Part shown: in pieces, positions 18,184 to 26,003 of the stretch
Position numbering within the stretch: the stretch's first letter is position 1
How the letters are laid out: each line of letters starts with the position of its first letter
NCBI RefSeq assembly: GCF_003711805.1
Contig: NZ_QXCP01000004.1
Coordinates: 248,001-312,000, forward strand
Direction of reading: 5' to 3'
DNA: 64,000 bases
Source: Brachybacterium sp. EE-P12
GTDB taxonomy: Bacteria; Actinomycetota; Actinomycetes; Actinomycetales; Dermabacteraceae
Position numbers and translations under genes: made by a program
Notes under the pieces: generated by a model
The model's database searches: none
The model's input: only the letters and a program-made list of their open reading frames with translations
What the model was told of the DNA's origin: nothing

Positions 18184-19902
18184 ATGGCGCAGTACACAGG
18201 AGTGGCAGTGAGCCCCGGACGGGTGATCGGCACCATCCGCACGATGGCCCCGCCGGTCGCCGAGCCGCCCGCCGAGGCCGTGCTCGCCGCAGGCGCCGAT
18301 GCGCAGGCCGAGTCCGAGCGGATCCCCGCCGCGGCCGCCGCCGTGCAGGCCACCCTCACCCGTCTCGCCGAGCGCGCGAGCGGCGAGGGGAAGAAGATCC
18401 TCGAGGCGACCGCGCAGATGGCGGCGGATCCCTCCCTCACCCAGACCGCGCAGGGGCTCGTCCTCTCCGGCGGCAAGAGCGCCGAGCGCGCCGTCTGGGA
18501 GGCCGGGGACCAGGTCGCCTCGATGCTCGAGGGGCTCGGCGGGTACATGGCCGAGCGCGCCACCGACGTGCGCGACGTGCGCGCCCGGATCGTCGCCGAG
18601 CTGCGCGGGGAGCAGGCCCCCGGCATCCCGGAGGTCGACGAGCCCTTCGTGCTCACCGCGATCGACCTCGCCCCCGCCGACACCGCGACCCTCGACCCCG
18701 AGCGGGTGATCGCGCTGGTCACCTCCGATGGCGGCCCCCAGTCCCACACCGCGATCCTCGCCCGCCAGCTGGGCCTGCCCGCGATCGTCGCCGCGAAGGG
18801 CATCCACGAGTTCTCCGACGGCACCGAGGTGTTCATCGACGCCGGGCTCGGGACCATCACCGACGAGGTCACCGAGGAGCACCAGCGCTACGCCGAGGCG
18901 TGGGCGGAGCTGCAGCGCCATCCCCTGACCTACGAGGGCGGGGGAGGGGTCCTCGCCGACGGCACCCGCGTGCAGCTGCTCGCCAACATCGGCGGAGCCG
19001 CGGATGCCGAGAAGGCCGCCGCCGCGCATGCCGACGGGGTGGGCCTGTTCCGCACCGAGTTCCTGTTCCTGGACCGGGAGGACGAGCCCGATGTGGAGGA
19101 GCAGACCGCCGCCTACGAGGCCGCCTTCGCCCACTTCCCGGGCAAGAAGGTCGTGGTGCGCACGATCGACGCGGGCGCCGACAAGCCCCTGCCCTTCCTC
19201 ACCGACGCCGACGAGCCGAACCCGGCGCTCGGCGTGCGCGCCTATCGCACCTCCTGGGAGAAGCGCTCGGTGCTGACCAACCAGCTCGACGCGATCGCCG
19301 CGGCGGCGCGGACCACCGAGGCGAAGCCCTGGGTGATGGCGCCGATGATCGCGACGGTCGACGAGACCGAGGACTTCGTGGCCCTGTGCCGGGAACGGGA
19401 CCTCGCACCCGCCGGGATCATGGTCGAGACCCCGTCGGCCGCGATCATCGCCGACCGCCACCTCACCGAGTGCGACTTCGCCTCGATCGGCACCAACGAC
19501 CTCACCCAGTACACGATGGCCGCCGACCGCCAGCTCGGCTCCCTCGCGCACCTGAACTCGCCCTGGCAGCCGGCCGTGCTCGCGCTGGTGAAGGCCACCT
19601 GCGACGGTGCCCGCACCGCCGGCGGCGATCCCGACGCCTTCGGCGAGAGCGCGAACCGGCCCGTCGGCGTGTGCGGCGAGGCGGCGGGCGATCCCGGCCT
19701 CGCGGTGGTGCTCGTCGGCCTCGGCGTGAACTCGCTGTCGATGACCCCGCGCTCCCTGCCGGCGGTCGCGAAGGTGCTCTCGACCGTCACCCTCGAGCAG
19801 GCGAAGGACCTCGCGGCCCAGGTGCTCGCGGCCCGCACCTCCGAGGACGCGGTGTCGATCGCGCGCGCGAACCTGCCGATCCTGGGCGAGCTGGGGCTCT
19901 GA
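18184..19902 (+). CDS. ptsI: PTS enzyme I (phosphoenolpyruvate-protein phosphotransferase)
   Basis: 572 residues, normal for enzyme I. It takes phosphate from PEP onto a histidine and passes it to HPr. The active-site His is residue 188 in SDGGPQSHTAILARQLGLPA. The C-terminal PEP-binding barrel contains GVGLFRTEFLF and FASIGTNDLTQYTMAADR, and the late Cys lies in PVGVCGEAAGDP. The start at 18184 is favoured by GAGGAG nine bases upstream; an ATG at 18175 sits directly against that site. It faces ptsH across a strong hairpin. Confidence 0.96.
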   Translation: MAQYTGVAVSPGRVIGTIRTMAPPVAEPPAEAVLAAGADAQAESERIPAAAAAVQATLTRLAERASGEGKKILEATAQMAADPSLTQTAQGLVLSGGKSAERAVWEAGDQVASMLEGLGGYMAERATDVRDVRARIVAELRGEQAPGIPEVDEPFVLTAIDLAPADTATLDPERVIALVTSDGGPQSHTAILARQLGLPAIVAAKGIHEFSDGTEVFIDAGLGTITDEVTEEHQRYAEAWAELQRHPLTYEGGGGVLADGTRVQLLANIGGAADAEKAAAAHADGVGLFRTEFLFLDREDEPDVEEQTAAYEAAFAHFPGKKVVVRTIDAGADKPLPFLTDADEPNPALGVRAYRTSWEKRSVLTNQLDAIAAAARTTEAKPWVMAPMIATVDETEDFVALCRERDLAPAGIMVETPSAAIIADRHLTECDFASIGTNDLTQYTMAADRQLGSLAHLNSPWQPAVLALVKATCDGARTAGGDPDAFGESANRPVGVCGEAAGDPGLAVVLVGLGVNSLSMTPRSLPAVAKVLSTVTLEQAKDLAAQVLAARTSEDAVSIARANLPILGELGL

Positions 19903-19904
19903 GC

Positions 19905-19938
19905 CGCGGCCGCGCCGCGCCGCGCCGCGCCGCGCCGG
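19905..19938. repeat. CG-rich simple repeat
   Basis: A run of (CCGCG)-type pentamers directly after the ptsI stop. It is the only obvious microsatellite-like tract between genes in the window and could vary by slippage. No function is evident. Confidence 0.7.
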
Positions 19939-19949
19939 GGCACGAACGC

Positions 19950-19995
19950 CGAGACCACCGTTCCCTCGGGAATCCCGGGGAGAACGGTGGTCTCG
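19950..19995. terminator. Bidirectional terminator between ptsI and ptsH
   Basis: A perfect 14-base stem, CGAGACCACCGTTC (19950-19963) and GAACGGTGGTCTCG (19982-19995), encloses a loop that itself can pair (CGGG-AAT-CCCG). There is no U-tract, as is common in high-GC actinobacteria. It lies between two convergent genes. Confidence 0.8.
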
Positions 19996-20045
19996 GTGCA
20001 TGCGTGCGGGGTGTCGGCGGCGGGGCCACGGTCGCCGCCGTCCGC

Positions 20046-20318
20046 TCACTCCTCGGCGTCGAGATCCTTCTCGAGCAGGTCCGCGAGAGCGTTGACCGAC
20101 TCCTCGGCGCCCTCGCCCTCGGCCTTCAGGGTCACCTCGTCGCCGTGGCCGGCACCGAGGGTCATGAGCATGAGCATGCTCGAGGCCTGCACGGCGCTGC
20201 CGCCGGCCTTCTCGATGGTGACGGTGGCCGGCTGCTGCGCGGCGGCCTGGGCGAAGATGCCGGCGGGTCGGGCGTGGAGCCCGGAGGCGCTGGCGATGGT
20301 GACGGTGCGCTCTGCCAT
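20046..20318 (-). CDS. ptsH: PTS phosphocarrier protein HPr
   Basis: 90 residues, a standard HPr. His15 in SGLHARPAG accepts phosphate from enzyme I and passes it to sugar-specific EIIA domains. The region around the regulatory serine of other HPr proteins reads QASSMLMLMTLGAGHGDEV. It lies 58 bases downstream of mtlD on the same strand, so the likely operon is mtlA-mtlD-ptsH. Confidence 0.95.
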   Translation of the reverse strand: MAERTVTIASASGLHARPAGIFAQAAAQQPATVTIEKAGGSAVQASSMLMLMTLGAGHGDEVTLKAEGEGAEESVNALADLLEKDLDAEE

Positions 20319-20376
20319 GGTGGATGCCTTTCGATCAGGTGGCCCCGCGGGCTGCGGGGGCGTGTCGGGGTCGACG

Positions 20377-21528
20377 TCAGTCGGCGTGACGCGAATATAC
20401 CGGGGAGGCGATCCTCTCGCGCACCTCGGTGTACAGGGGGTGGGAGGGGTCGAGGCCGGTGATCTCCGCGGTCGCGGCGTCCGGGTCCGAGGAGGCGAGG
20501 ATCTCCTGCAGGCGGTCGACCTCCTCGTCCCCGGCCGGGGTGAACACGAGAGCGGCCGAGAGCGCGTCCAGCAGCGCCTCGTGATCCAGGCCCCGTTCGG
20601 CGAGCTCGGCGGCGGGGCCGATGATGCGGTCCTCGCGGGAGAGCTTGCGCAGCGGGGCACGGCCCACGCGCTCCACCGGGTCCGGCAGGGAGGTGTTCGC
20701 GAAGCGGCCCAGCACCTTCGTGCGATAGGCCGCCATCTCCTCCTCGGCGAAGCCGTGCTTGGCCACCAGCAGCGAGGAGGTCTCCTCCAGCACGGCCGTG
20801 ACCTGCGCGGCGACCTCCGGATCGGCGATCGACTCGGAGATCGTGGCATGGCCGGCGCGGGCGCCGTGCCAGGCGGTGGTCGCATGGCCGGTGTTCACGG
20901 TGAACAGCTTCCGCTCGATGTACGGGCCGAGGCTGTCCACCCAGGTGATCCCCGGGACCTCGGGCTCGGTGCCCTCGAAGGGGCCGCGCTCGACGGCCCA
21001 CTCGTGGAAGTCCTCGACCGTGACGTCCAGGCCCGCGCCGCCGGCCTGGACCGGGACGATGCGGTCCACCGCCGTGTTCGCGAACAGCGCCTTCTCATCG
21101 AGGTCCTCGCCCTGGTAGGCCCCGCGCACTTCGGCCTCGAGCAGGTCCGTCGCATTGATCGCGTTCTCGCACGCGAGCACCGCCAGGCGCGGCGCACCCT
21201 CGGGACGCGCCGCGATGCCGGCGGCGATGTGCGGGGCGACGAAGGGCAGGATCCGCGCGCCGACGGCGGTGGTGACCATGTCCGCCGAGGCGATCTCGCC
21301 GGCCAGCGCCTCCGGGTCCTCGTTCGAGTTGATCGCCTGGAAGCCGTCCACGACCGTGCTGGTCGGGTTCTGGCCGACGGTGGTGACCGTGTACGAATCC
21401 GCGTCCTGCAGCGCCTGGACGAGCGGCGCGGCGACGTCGGAGAACACCACCTCGAAGCCGGCCTCGTGCAGCAGCAGCCCCACGAAGCCGCGGCCGATGT
21501 TCCCTGCGCCGAAGTGCACTGCCTTCAT
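20377..21528 (-). CDS. mtlD: Mannitol-1-phosphate 5-dehydrogenase
   Basis: 383 residues from ATG 21528, oxidising mannitol-1-phosphate to fructose-6-phosphate with NAD+. The Rossmann start is [19 protein letters not shown], and [20 protein letters not shown] carries the Lys-x5-Gly-His region of polyol dehydrogenases. AAGGAG precedes the ATG by eight bases. A GTG at 21537 overlaps the mtlA stop and would add three residues. It uses the product of the adjacent EII. Confidence 0.95.
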   Translation of the reverse strand: MKAVHFGAGNIGRGFVGLLLHEAGFEVVFSDVAAPLVQALQDADSYTVTTVGQNPTSTVVDGFQAINSNEDPEALAGEIASADMVTTAVGARILPFVAPHIAAGIAARPEGAPRLAVLACENAINATDLLEAEVRGAYQGEDLDEKALFANTAVDRIVPVQAGGAGLDVTVEDFHEWAVERGPFEGTEPEVPGITWVDSLGPYIERKLFTVNTGHATTAWHGARAGHATISESIADPEVAAQVTAVLEETSSLLVAKHGFAEEEMAAYRTKVLGRFANTSLPDPVERVGRAPLRKLSREDRIIGPAAELAERGLDHEALLDALSAALVFTPAGDEEVDRLQEILASSDPDAATAEITGLDPSHPLYTEVRERIASPVYSRHAD

Positions 21529-21533
21529 CGCGC

Positions 21534-23609
21534 TCACTCCTTCTCGTCCCCGAGGATCTCGAGGATCTCGTCGGTGGTGGTGGCGTTCTCCAGGCGCTGG
21601 ACCTGGGCGGGGTCGGAGAAGGTCATGGCGACCCTCTGCAGCAGAGCGAGGTGCTCGTCGCCGACCCCGGCGATGCCGATCACGAAGGTGGTCGGGTTGC
21701 CGTTCCAGTCGATGCCGCCCGGGTAGCGGACGAAGGACATCGCCGAGCGGGTGATCGAGGACTTCGCCTCGTTCGTGCCGTGCGGGATCGCCAGGCCGTT
21801 GCCCATGAAGGTCGACACCGTCGCCTCGCGGTCATGCATCGCCTCGACGTAGCCCTCGTCCACGGCGCCGGCGGCGACCAGCAGGGCACCGGCCTCGTCG
21901 ATGCCGGAGGCGGAGTCCGTGGCAGTGCCGTCCAGGACGATGCTCGAGGGGGCGAGGATCTGCGGGGCGTCGTCGGCCGACGGGGCGGCTGGTGCCGCAT
22001 CAGGGCCCGCCGCGTCTGCTCCGGTCCCGGTGCTCGTGCCGTCGGCCGCGTCCGGGGCGTTGCGCTGCCCGACCAGCTCGACGACCTCGTCGTAGCGGGG
22101 CGAGTTCATGAATTGGTCCACGCTCACGTGCACGGCCGAGCCGGTGCGCTGACGGGCGCGGTCGGTGAGCTCCTTCTGGGTCACCACCACGTCCCACTCG
22201 TCGGAAAGGCTCGAGATGGCCTTGTTCGTCACCTCGACGTCGTCGAAGCCGGCCGCGCGCACCTTCTTGCGCAGCACGGTCGCGCCCATCGCGGAGGAGC
22301 CCATGCCCGCATCGCAGGCGAAGACGATCTTCCGGATCGGGCCCGTGTGCCCGGAGTCGTCGGCCGCGGCGGCGGCGCCCGCACCCGCGGCCCCGGCGCC
22401 GGTGAGCGCGCCCGCGACGGAGGACTTCTTGCCCTTCATCTGCTCCATCTTCGCGGTCGCCGAGGCGATGTCGCCGTCGTCCTGCTTGCCGATCTTGAGG
22501 AACAGGGCCGAGAGCACGAAGCTGACCGCGGCGGCGCCGGCGACCGCGAGCGCGATCCCCAGATAGGAGTCACGGGCGGCGACGCCGAAGATCGCGAAGA
22601 TCGAGCCCGGGGAGGCCGGGGCGATCAGGCCCGTGCCGAACAGGACGTTGATGAACACGCCGGTCATGCCGCCGCCGATCGCGGCGACGATCAGGATCGG
22701 CTTCATCAGCACATACGGGAAGTAGATCTCGTGGATGCCGCCGAAGAACTGGATGATCGCGGCACCGGGGGCGGAGGCGCGCGCCGCGCCGCGGCCGAAG
22801 ATCGTGTAGGCCAGCAGGATGCCGACGCCCGGGCCGGGGTTCGCCTCGAGCAGGAACAGCACCGACTTGCCGTTCTGGCTCGCCTCGGACAGGCCCAGCG
22901 GGGTCAGCACGCCGTGATTGACCGCGTTGTTGAGGAAGAAGACCTTCGCCGGCTCGATCAGCAGCGAGACCAGCGGCAGCAGGCCCACCTCGACCAGGGC
23001 GCCCACGCCGTTGGACAGCAGCGTCATCAGCCCGTTCACCAGAGGGGCGAGACCGAAGAAGCCCGCCACCAGCAGGCCGAAGCCGACGATGCCGGCGGAG
23101 AACATGTTCACGAGCATCTCGAAGCCGGCCGGGATGTGGTCCTGCCAGAGCCGGTCGAGCTTCTTCATGACCCACGCCGCCAGCGGTGCCATGATCATCG
23201 CGCCGATGAACATGTGCACCTGGCCGAGCTCGGCGTAGTCACCGGCGGCGTTGCCGGCGGCGACCCACTGTTCGAGGAGCTTCGCGTTCTCCTGCGCGAT
23301 CAGCCAGTCGGAGCCGCCGATCACGCCCATCGTCGCGATCACGCCGACGACGGCGCCGCGCGCCTCGTACACCATCCGGCCGCCCGTGTTCGCGATGAGC
23401 AGCGGCAGCAGGAAGTGGATCATCGGGGTGACGACGCTCGCGAGCGGCTCGTTCGGCGTCCATCCGTCGGGGATGAAGAACGCGGTGAGGATGCCCCAGG
23501 CGATCAGGGCCGGGATGTTCGGCATCACCATGTTCGACAGTGATGTGCCGACCTTCTGCAGGACGACGCGCGGGCTGAACCCGCTCCTGTTCTCGGTCGT
23601 GGCGGTCAT
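21534..23609 (-). CDS. mtlA: PTS mannitol transporter, EIICBA fusion
   Basis: 691 residues combining three PTS domains. The membrane EIIC (about 15-345) has the sugar-site motif [19 protein letters not shown] (about 430-520) has its phospho-cysteine in [22 protein letters not shown] (about 545-691) has its phospho-histidine in [16 protein letters not shown] long Ala/Asp/Pro linker separates EIIB and EIIA. The C-B-A order is as in E. coli MtlA. It imports mannitol as mannitol-1-phosphate, and mtlD and ptsH follow. No dedicated MtlR-type regulator is adjacent. Confidence 0.95.
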   Translation of the reverse strand: MTATTENRSGFSPRVVLQKVGTSLSNMVMPNIPALIAWGILTAFFIPDGWTPNEPLASVVTPMIHFLLPLLIANTGGRMVYEARGAVVGVIATMGVIGGSDWLIAQENAKLLEQWVAAGNAAGDYAELGQVHMFIGAMIMAPLAAWVMKKLDRLWQDHIPAGFEMLVNMFSAGIVGFGLLVAGFFGLAPLVNGLMTLLSNGVGALVEVGLLPLVSLLIEPAKVFFLNNAVNHGVLTPLGLSEASQNGKSVLFLLEANPGPGVGILLAYTIFGRGAARASAPGAAIIQFFGGIHEIYFPYVLMKPILIVAAIGGGMTGVFINVLFGTGLIAPASPGSIFAIFGVAARDSYLGIALAVAGAAAVSFVLSALFLKIGKQDDGDIASATAKMEQMKGKKSSVAGALTGAGAAGAGAAAAADDSGHTGPIRKIVFACDAGMGSSAMGATVLRKKVRAAGFDDVEVTNKAISSLSDEWDVVVTQKELTDRARQRTGSAVHVSVDQFMNSPRYDEVVELVGQRNAPDAADGTSTGTGADAAGPDAAPAAPSADDAPQILAPSSIVLDGTATDSASGIDEAGALLVAAGAVDEGYVEAMHDREATVSTFMGNGLAIPHGTNEAKSSITRSAMSFVRYPGGIDWNGNPTTFVIGIAGVGDEHLALLQRVAMTFSDPAQVQRLENATTTDEILEILGDEKE

Positions 23610-23811
23610 GAGCCATCCTCACGGGGGTGCGGGACCACGGGGGCTGGTCCTCGGTGGCGACGGCACGGGCCGGGCGGCCCGCTGCGGCCGGTCGGGGCCG
23701 TGCCCTCTCGAGGAACTGTGGGCATGCTCCGTCGGCGTGCCCCGCAGTCTAGACCCGCGCGGCTGCGCCGTCAGCGGCTTCGGGCCCGGCGTTCTGCGAG
23801 GTGAGCGGGGT
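23610..23811 (-). promoter_or_regulatory. mtl operon leader and promoter candidate
   Basis: About 200 bases lie between mtlA and the stop of the same-strand TVP38-like gene. TAGACT on the minus strand (23751-23746) is a plausible -10, which would give mtlA a 5' leader of roughly 130 bases. I do not see a clear operator or anti-terminator structure. Confidence 0.35.
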
Positions 23812-24522
23812 TCAGGCGGCGCCGGTCGCCCCGGCCGCGGTGCGGGTGGCGCGCCAGCGCCGGTAGGAGAGCACCGTCAGCACGATCACCACGATCCAGG
23901 AGACCACCACCGCGCTGCCGTGCAGCGCGTTCGGGGTGGCCAGGAAGGCGCCGATCGCGAGCAGGGAGACCTGGCCGGGCAGGGCGGCCAGCGCCGTCGC
24001 CAGCAGGAACTCGCGGCTGGGGATCCCCAGGGCGCCGCTGCCGTAGTTCACCGGCCAGTAGGGGATCCCCGGCATCAGGCGCAGGGTGCACACCGCGTAG
24101 AACCCGCCGCCCTCGAGCCGCTCCTCGACGACCTCGCGGTGCGAGCCGAGCGCCCGCATCACCGTCTCGCGCCCCAGGGCGCGCGCGAGCCAGTACGCGC
24201 CCAGGCAGCCGGAGACCACCCCGAGCATCGACAGCAGCGTGCCCGCCCCCAACCCGAACAGCATCCCGCCCGCGACAGCCATGATCGTCACCGGGATCGG
24301 GGTGAGCGCCACCACCGCGTAGACGGCGACGAAGGCGAGCGGGCCCCAGACGCCGAGGTCCGCGAAGTCCGCCCGCAGCTCGTCCAGCGTGGGTAGGCGC
24401 ACGTTCAGCGCGAGCCACACCATCGCCAGCGTCGCCGCGACGAGCGCGACGTTGCGCGCGATCGAGCCCCAGGGCGTGCTGTCCCGCTCCGCCCTGGAGC
24501 TCGGCTCCTCGGAGGTGCTCAG
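23812..24522 (-). CDS. TVP38/TMEM64 (DedA-like) membrane protein
   Basis: About 236 residues with five or six membrane segments and the VTT-type core: ALTPIPVTIMAVAGGMLFGL, then RLMPGIPYWPVNYGSGALGI and LATALAALPGQVSLLAIGAF. SNARE-associated/TVP38 proteins act in membrane homeostasis, and several relatives move lipids. The start is unclear. The frame runs back to a CTG at 24522 that overlaps the TGA of the upstream gene (CTGA), and the first in-frame ATG (24423) would begin inside the first membrane helix. CTG initiation coupled to the previous gene is my best reading. Confidence 0.75.
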   Translation of the reverse strand: MSTSEEPSSRAERDSTPWGSIARNVALVAATLAMVWLALNVRLPTLDELRADFADLGVWGPLAFVAVYAVVALTPIPVTIMAVAGGMLFGLGAGTLLSMLGVVSGCLGAYWLARALGRETVMRALGSHREVVEERLEGGGFYAVCTLRLMPGIPYWPVNYGSGALGIPSREFLLATALAALPGQVSLLAIGAFLATPNALHGSAVVVSWIVVIVLTVLSYRRWRATRTAAGATGAA

Positions 24523-24830
24523 AGGGCGCCCTGGGTCTCCGTGCCGGCCGGGATCGGGGTCATGCGGGTGACGGTCGCCGGGCCCTCGATGAGGTCGGCG
24601 ATGTCCTCGCGCAGGATCTTGACCTGGTCGCTGTCGCCGTGGACGTCGAGGTCCTCCACCGTCGTCCACTTCTCGATCATGGTGACGGTGCCGTCCTCCG
24701 CGTCGTGGATCGCGTAGAGCTCGCAGCCCTTCTCGGTGTGGACGGCCTCGATACCGCGGCGCATCGCCTCGGCGAGCTCCTTCTGCTTGCCGGGCTTGGG
24801 CTGGAACACGGCGGTGACGACGACGGTCAT
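24519..24830 (-). CDS. Antibiotic-biosynthesis-monooxygenase-like (ABM) protein
   Basis: 103 residues. VVTAVFQPKPGKQKELAEAM, then HTEKGCELYAIHD and TMIEKWTTVEDLDVH, fit the small dimeric alpha/beta-barrel ABM/YgiN family. Members include quinol monooxygenases and haem-degrading enzymes, but the substrate here is unknown. It overlaps the TVP38-like frame by four bases, so the two are likely co-transcribed. Confidence 0.85.
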   Translation of the reverse strand: MTVVVTAVFQPKPGKQKELAEAMRRGIEAVHTEKGCELYAIHDAEDGTVTMIEKWTTVEDLDVHGDSDQVKILREDIADLIEGPATVTRMTPIPAGTETQGAL

Positions 24831-24913
24831 GGGAACTCCTCGGGGTGCGGGAACGCGGAACGCCCCCATGGTGCCGTGCCCGGCTGAGCCGTTCCACCGC
24901 GTCCCACGCGGCC

Positions 24914-25903
24914 TCACGCGGACTTCTTCGAACCGCCTGATCTCTTGGCGGTACCGGACTTCTTGCTGCCGCCGGACTTCTTGCTGCCGCCGGACTTCCT
25001 GTTGCCGCCAGACTTCTTGGTGCCGCCGGACTTCCTCGTGCTGCCGGATTTCTTGCTGCTGCCGGGCTTCGTGCCGCCCGACTTCTCGCCGTCGCCGCTC
25101 GCTCCCGTGTCGCCGCCGCGGCGCCCCCGCACGCTGCGCTCGAGGGCGTCCATGAGGCTGAGGACCTTGCCGCCCTCCTCCGTCCCCTCCCCGGAGCTCT
25201 CCTCGCCGAAGGTCGCGTCGGTGTCCACCGTGTCTCCCTCCTCCAGCTTCGCCTCGAGCAGCCGGCGCAGCTCCGCCTGGTACTCGTCGGTGAACTGCTC
25301 GGGATGGAAGTCGTCGCTGAACTGCTCGACCAGCGCGGCGGACATCTCCATCTCCTTCGCGGAGACCTTCGACCGCGAGGGGCCGAAGTCGACGTCCTTG
25401 AGATCGGTCGGCCAGCGCAGGGTCTGCAGGGCCAGCAGGTCCTCGTGCACGCGGAGCACGCCCAGGCGGGTCTTCGTCCGCAGCGTGAAGGTGACGATCG
25501 CAGTGCGCTCGGTCTCCTCGAGGGTCCGCCGCAGCAGCACGTAGGCCTTCGAGGAGCGGCCGACGGGCTCGAGGAAGTACGAGGTGCCCAGCAGGATCGG
25601 GTCCACCTGGTCCGACGGCACGAACTGCACCACGTCGATCTCGTCGTTCTCCTCCGCCGGCAGGGCGTCGAGCTCCTCGTCGGAGAGCACGACCGTCTTG
25701 TCGCCCTCCGCGTAGGCCTTCTCGATGTGCTCGTAGTCGACCTCCCTCCCGCACACCTCGCAGCGCCGCTCGTAGCGGATCCTGCCGTGGTCGTCGTCGT
25801 GGACCTGGTGGAAGGAGATGTCGTGCGAGCGCGTCGCCCCGTAGAGCTTCACCGGCACGTTCACGAGTCCGAAGGTGATCTCACCGCTCCATATCGCACG
25901 CAT
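24914..25903 (-). CDS. ku: Ku protein, non-homologous end joining
   Basis: A 329-residue bacterial Ku, a homodimeric ring that binds broken DNA ends and recruits LigD. The start MRAIWSGEITFGLVNVPVKL is canonical, and the core Ku fold continues to about residue 255. After an acidic linker comes a tail of about 48 residues made of imperfect 7-residue units (KKSGGSK type), rich in Lys, Ser and Gly. Lys-rich Ku tails in mycobacteria help DNA binding and threading. It is divergent from ligD, with about 100 bases between the starts. Confidence 0.96.
   Translation of the reverse strand: MRAIWSGEITFGLVNVPVKLYGATRSHDISFHQVHDDDHGRIRYERRCEVCGREVDYEHIEKAYAEGDKTVVLSDEELDALPAEENDEIDVVQFVPSDQVDPILLGTSYFLEPVGRSSKAYVLLRRTLEETERTAIVTFTLRTKTRLGVLRVHEDLLALQTLRWPTDLKDVDFGPSRSKVSAKEMEMSAALVEQFSDDFHPEQFTDEYQAELRRLLEAKLEEGDTVDTDATFGEESSGEGTEEGGKVLSLMDALERSVRGRRGGDTGASGDGEKSGGTKPGSSKKSGSTRKSGGTKKSGGNRKSGGSKKSGGSKKSGTAKRSGGSKKSA
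24917..25066 (-). repeat. 21-bp tandem repeats encoding the Ku C-terminal tail
   Basis: Six to seven imperfect copies of a 21-base unit encode K/R-K/R-S-G-G-S/T/N/x-K/R heptads. Copy number could vary between strains by slippage or recombination, changing tail length. Confidence 0.8.
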
Positions 25904-26003
25904 GCCCCATGACACCACGGTGCGCGGCACGAGGCCAGGAACGATCGGTCGGGAACGCGGCCCGGCGGATGACGGATCGCGTGATCGGGGGCACAGTGGG
26001 GCC

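Noticed and set aside
24945-25544. A plus-strand frame with PDFLLPP repeats
   Set aside because: It is the antisense image of the 21-base repeats in the Ku tail; the minus strand encodes an unmistakable Ku.
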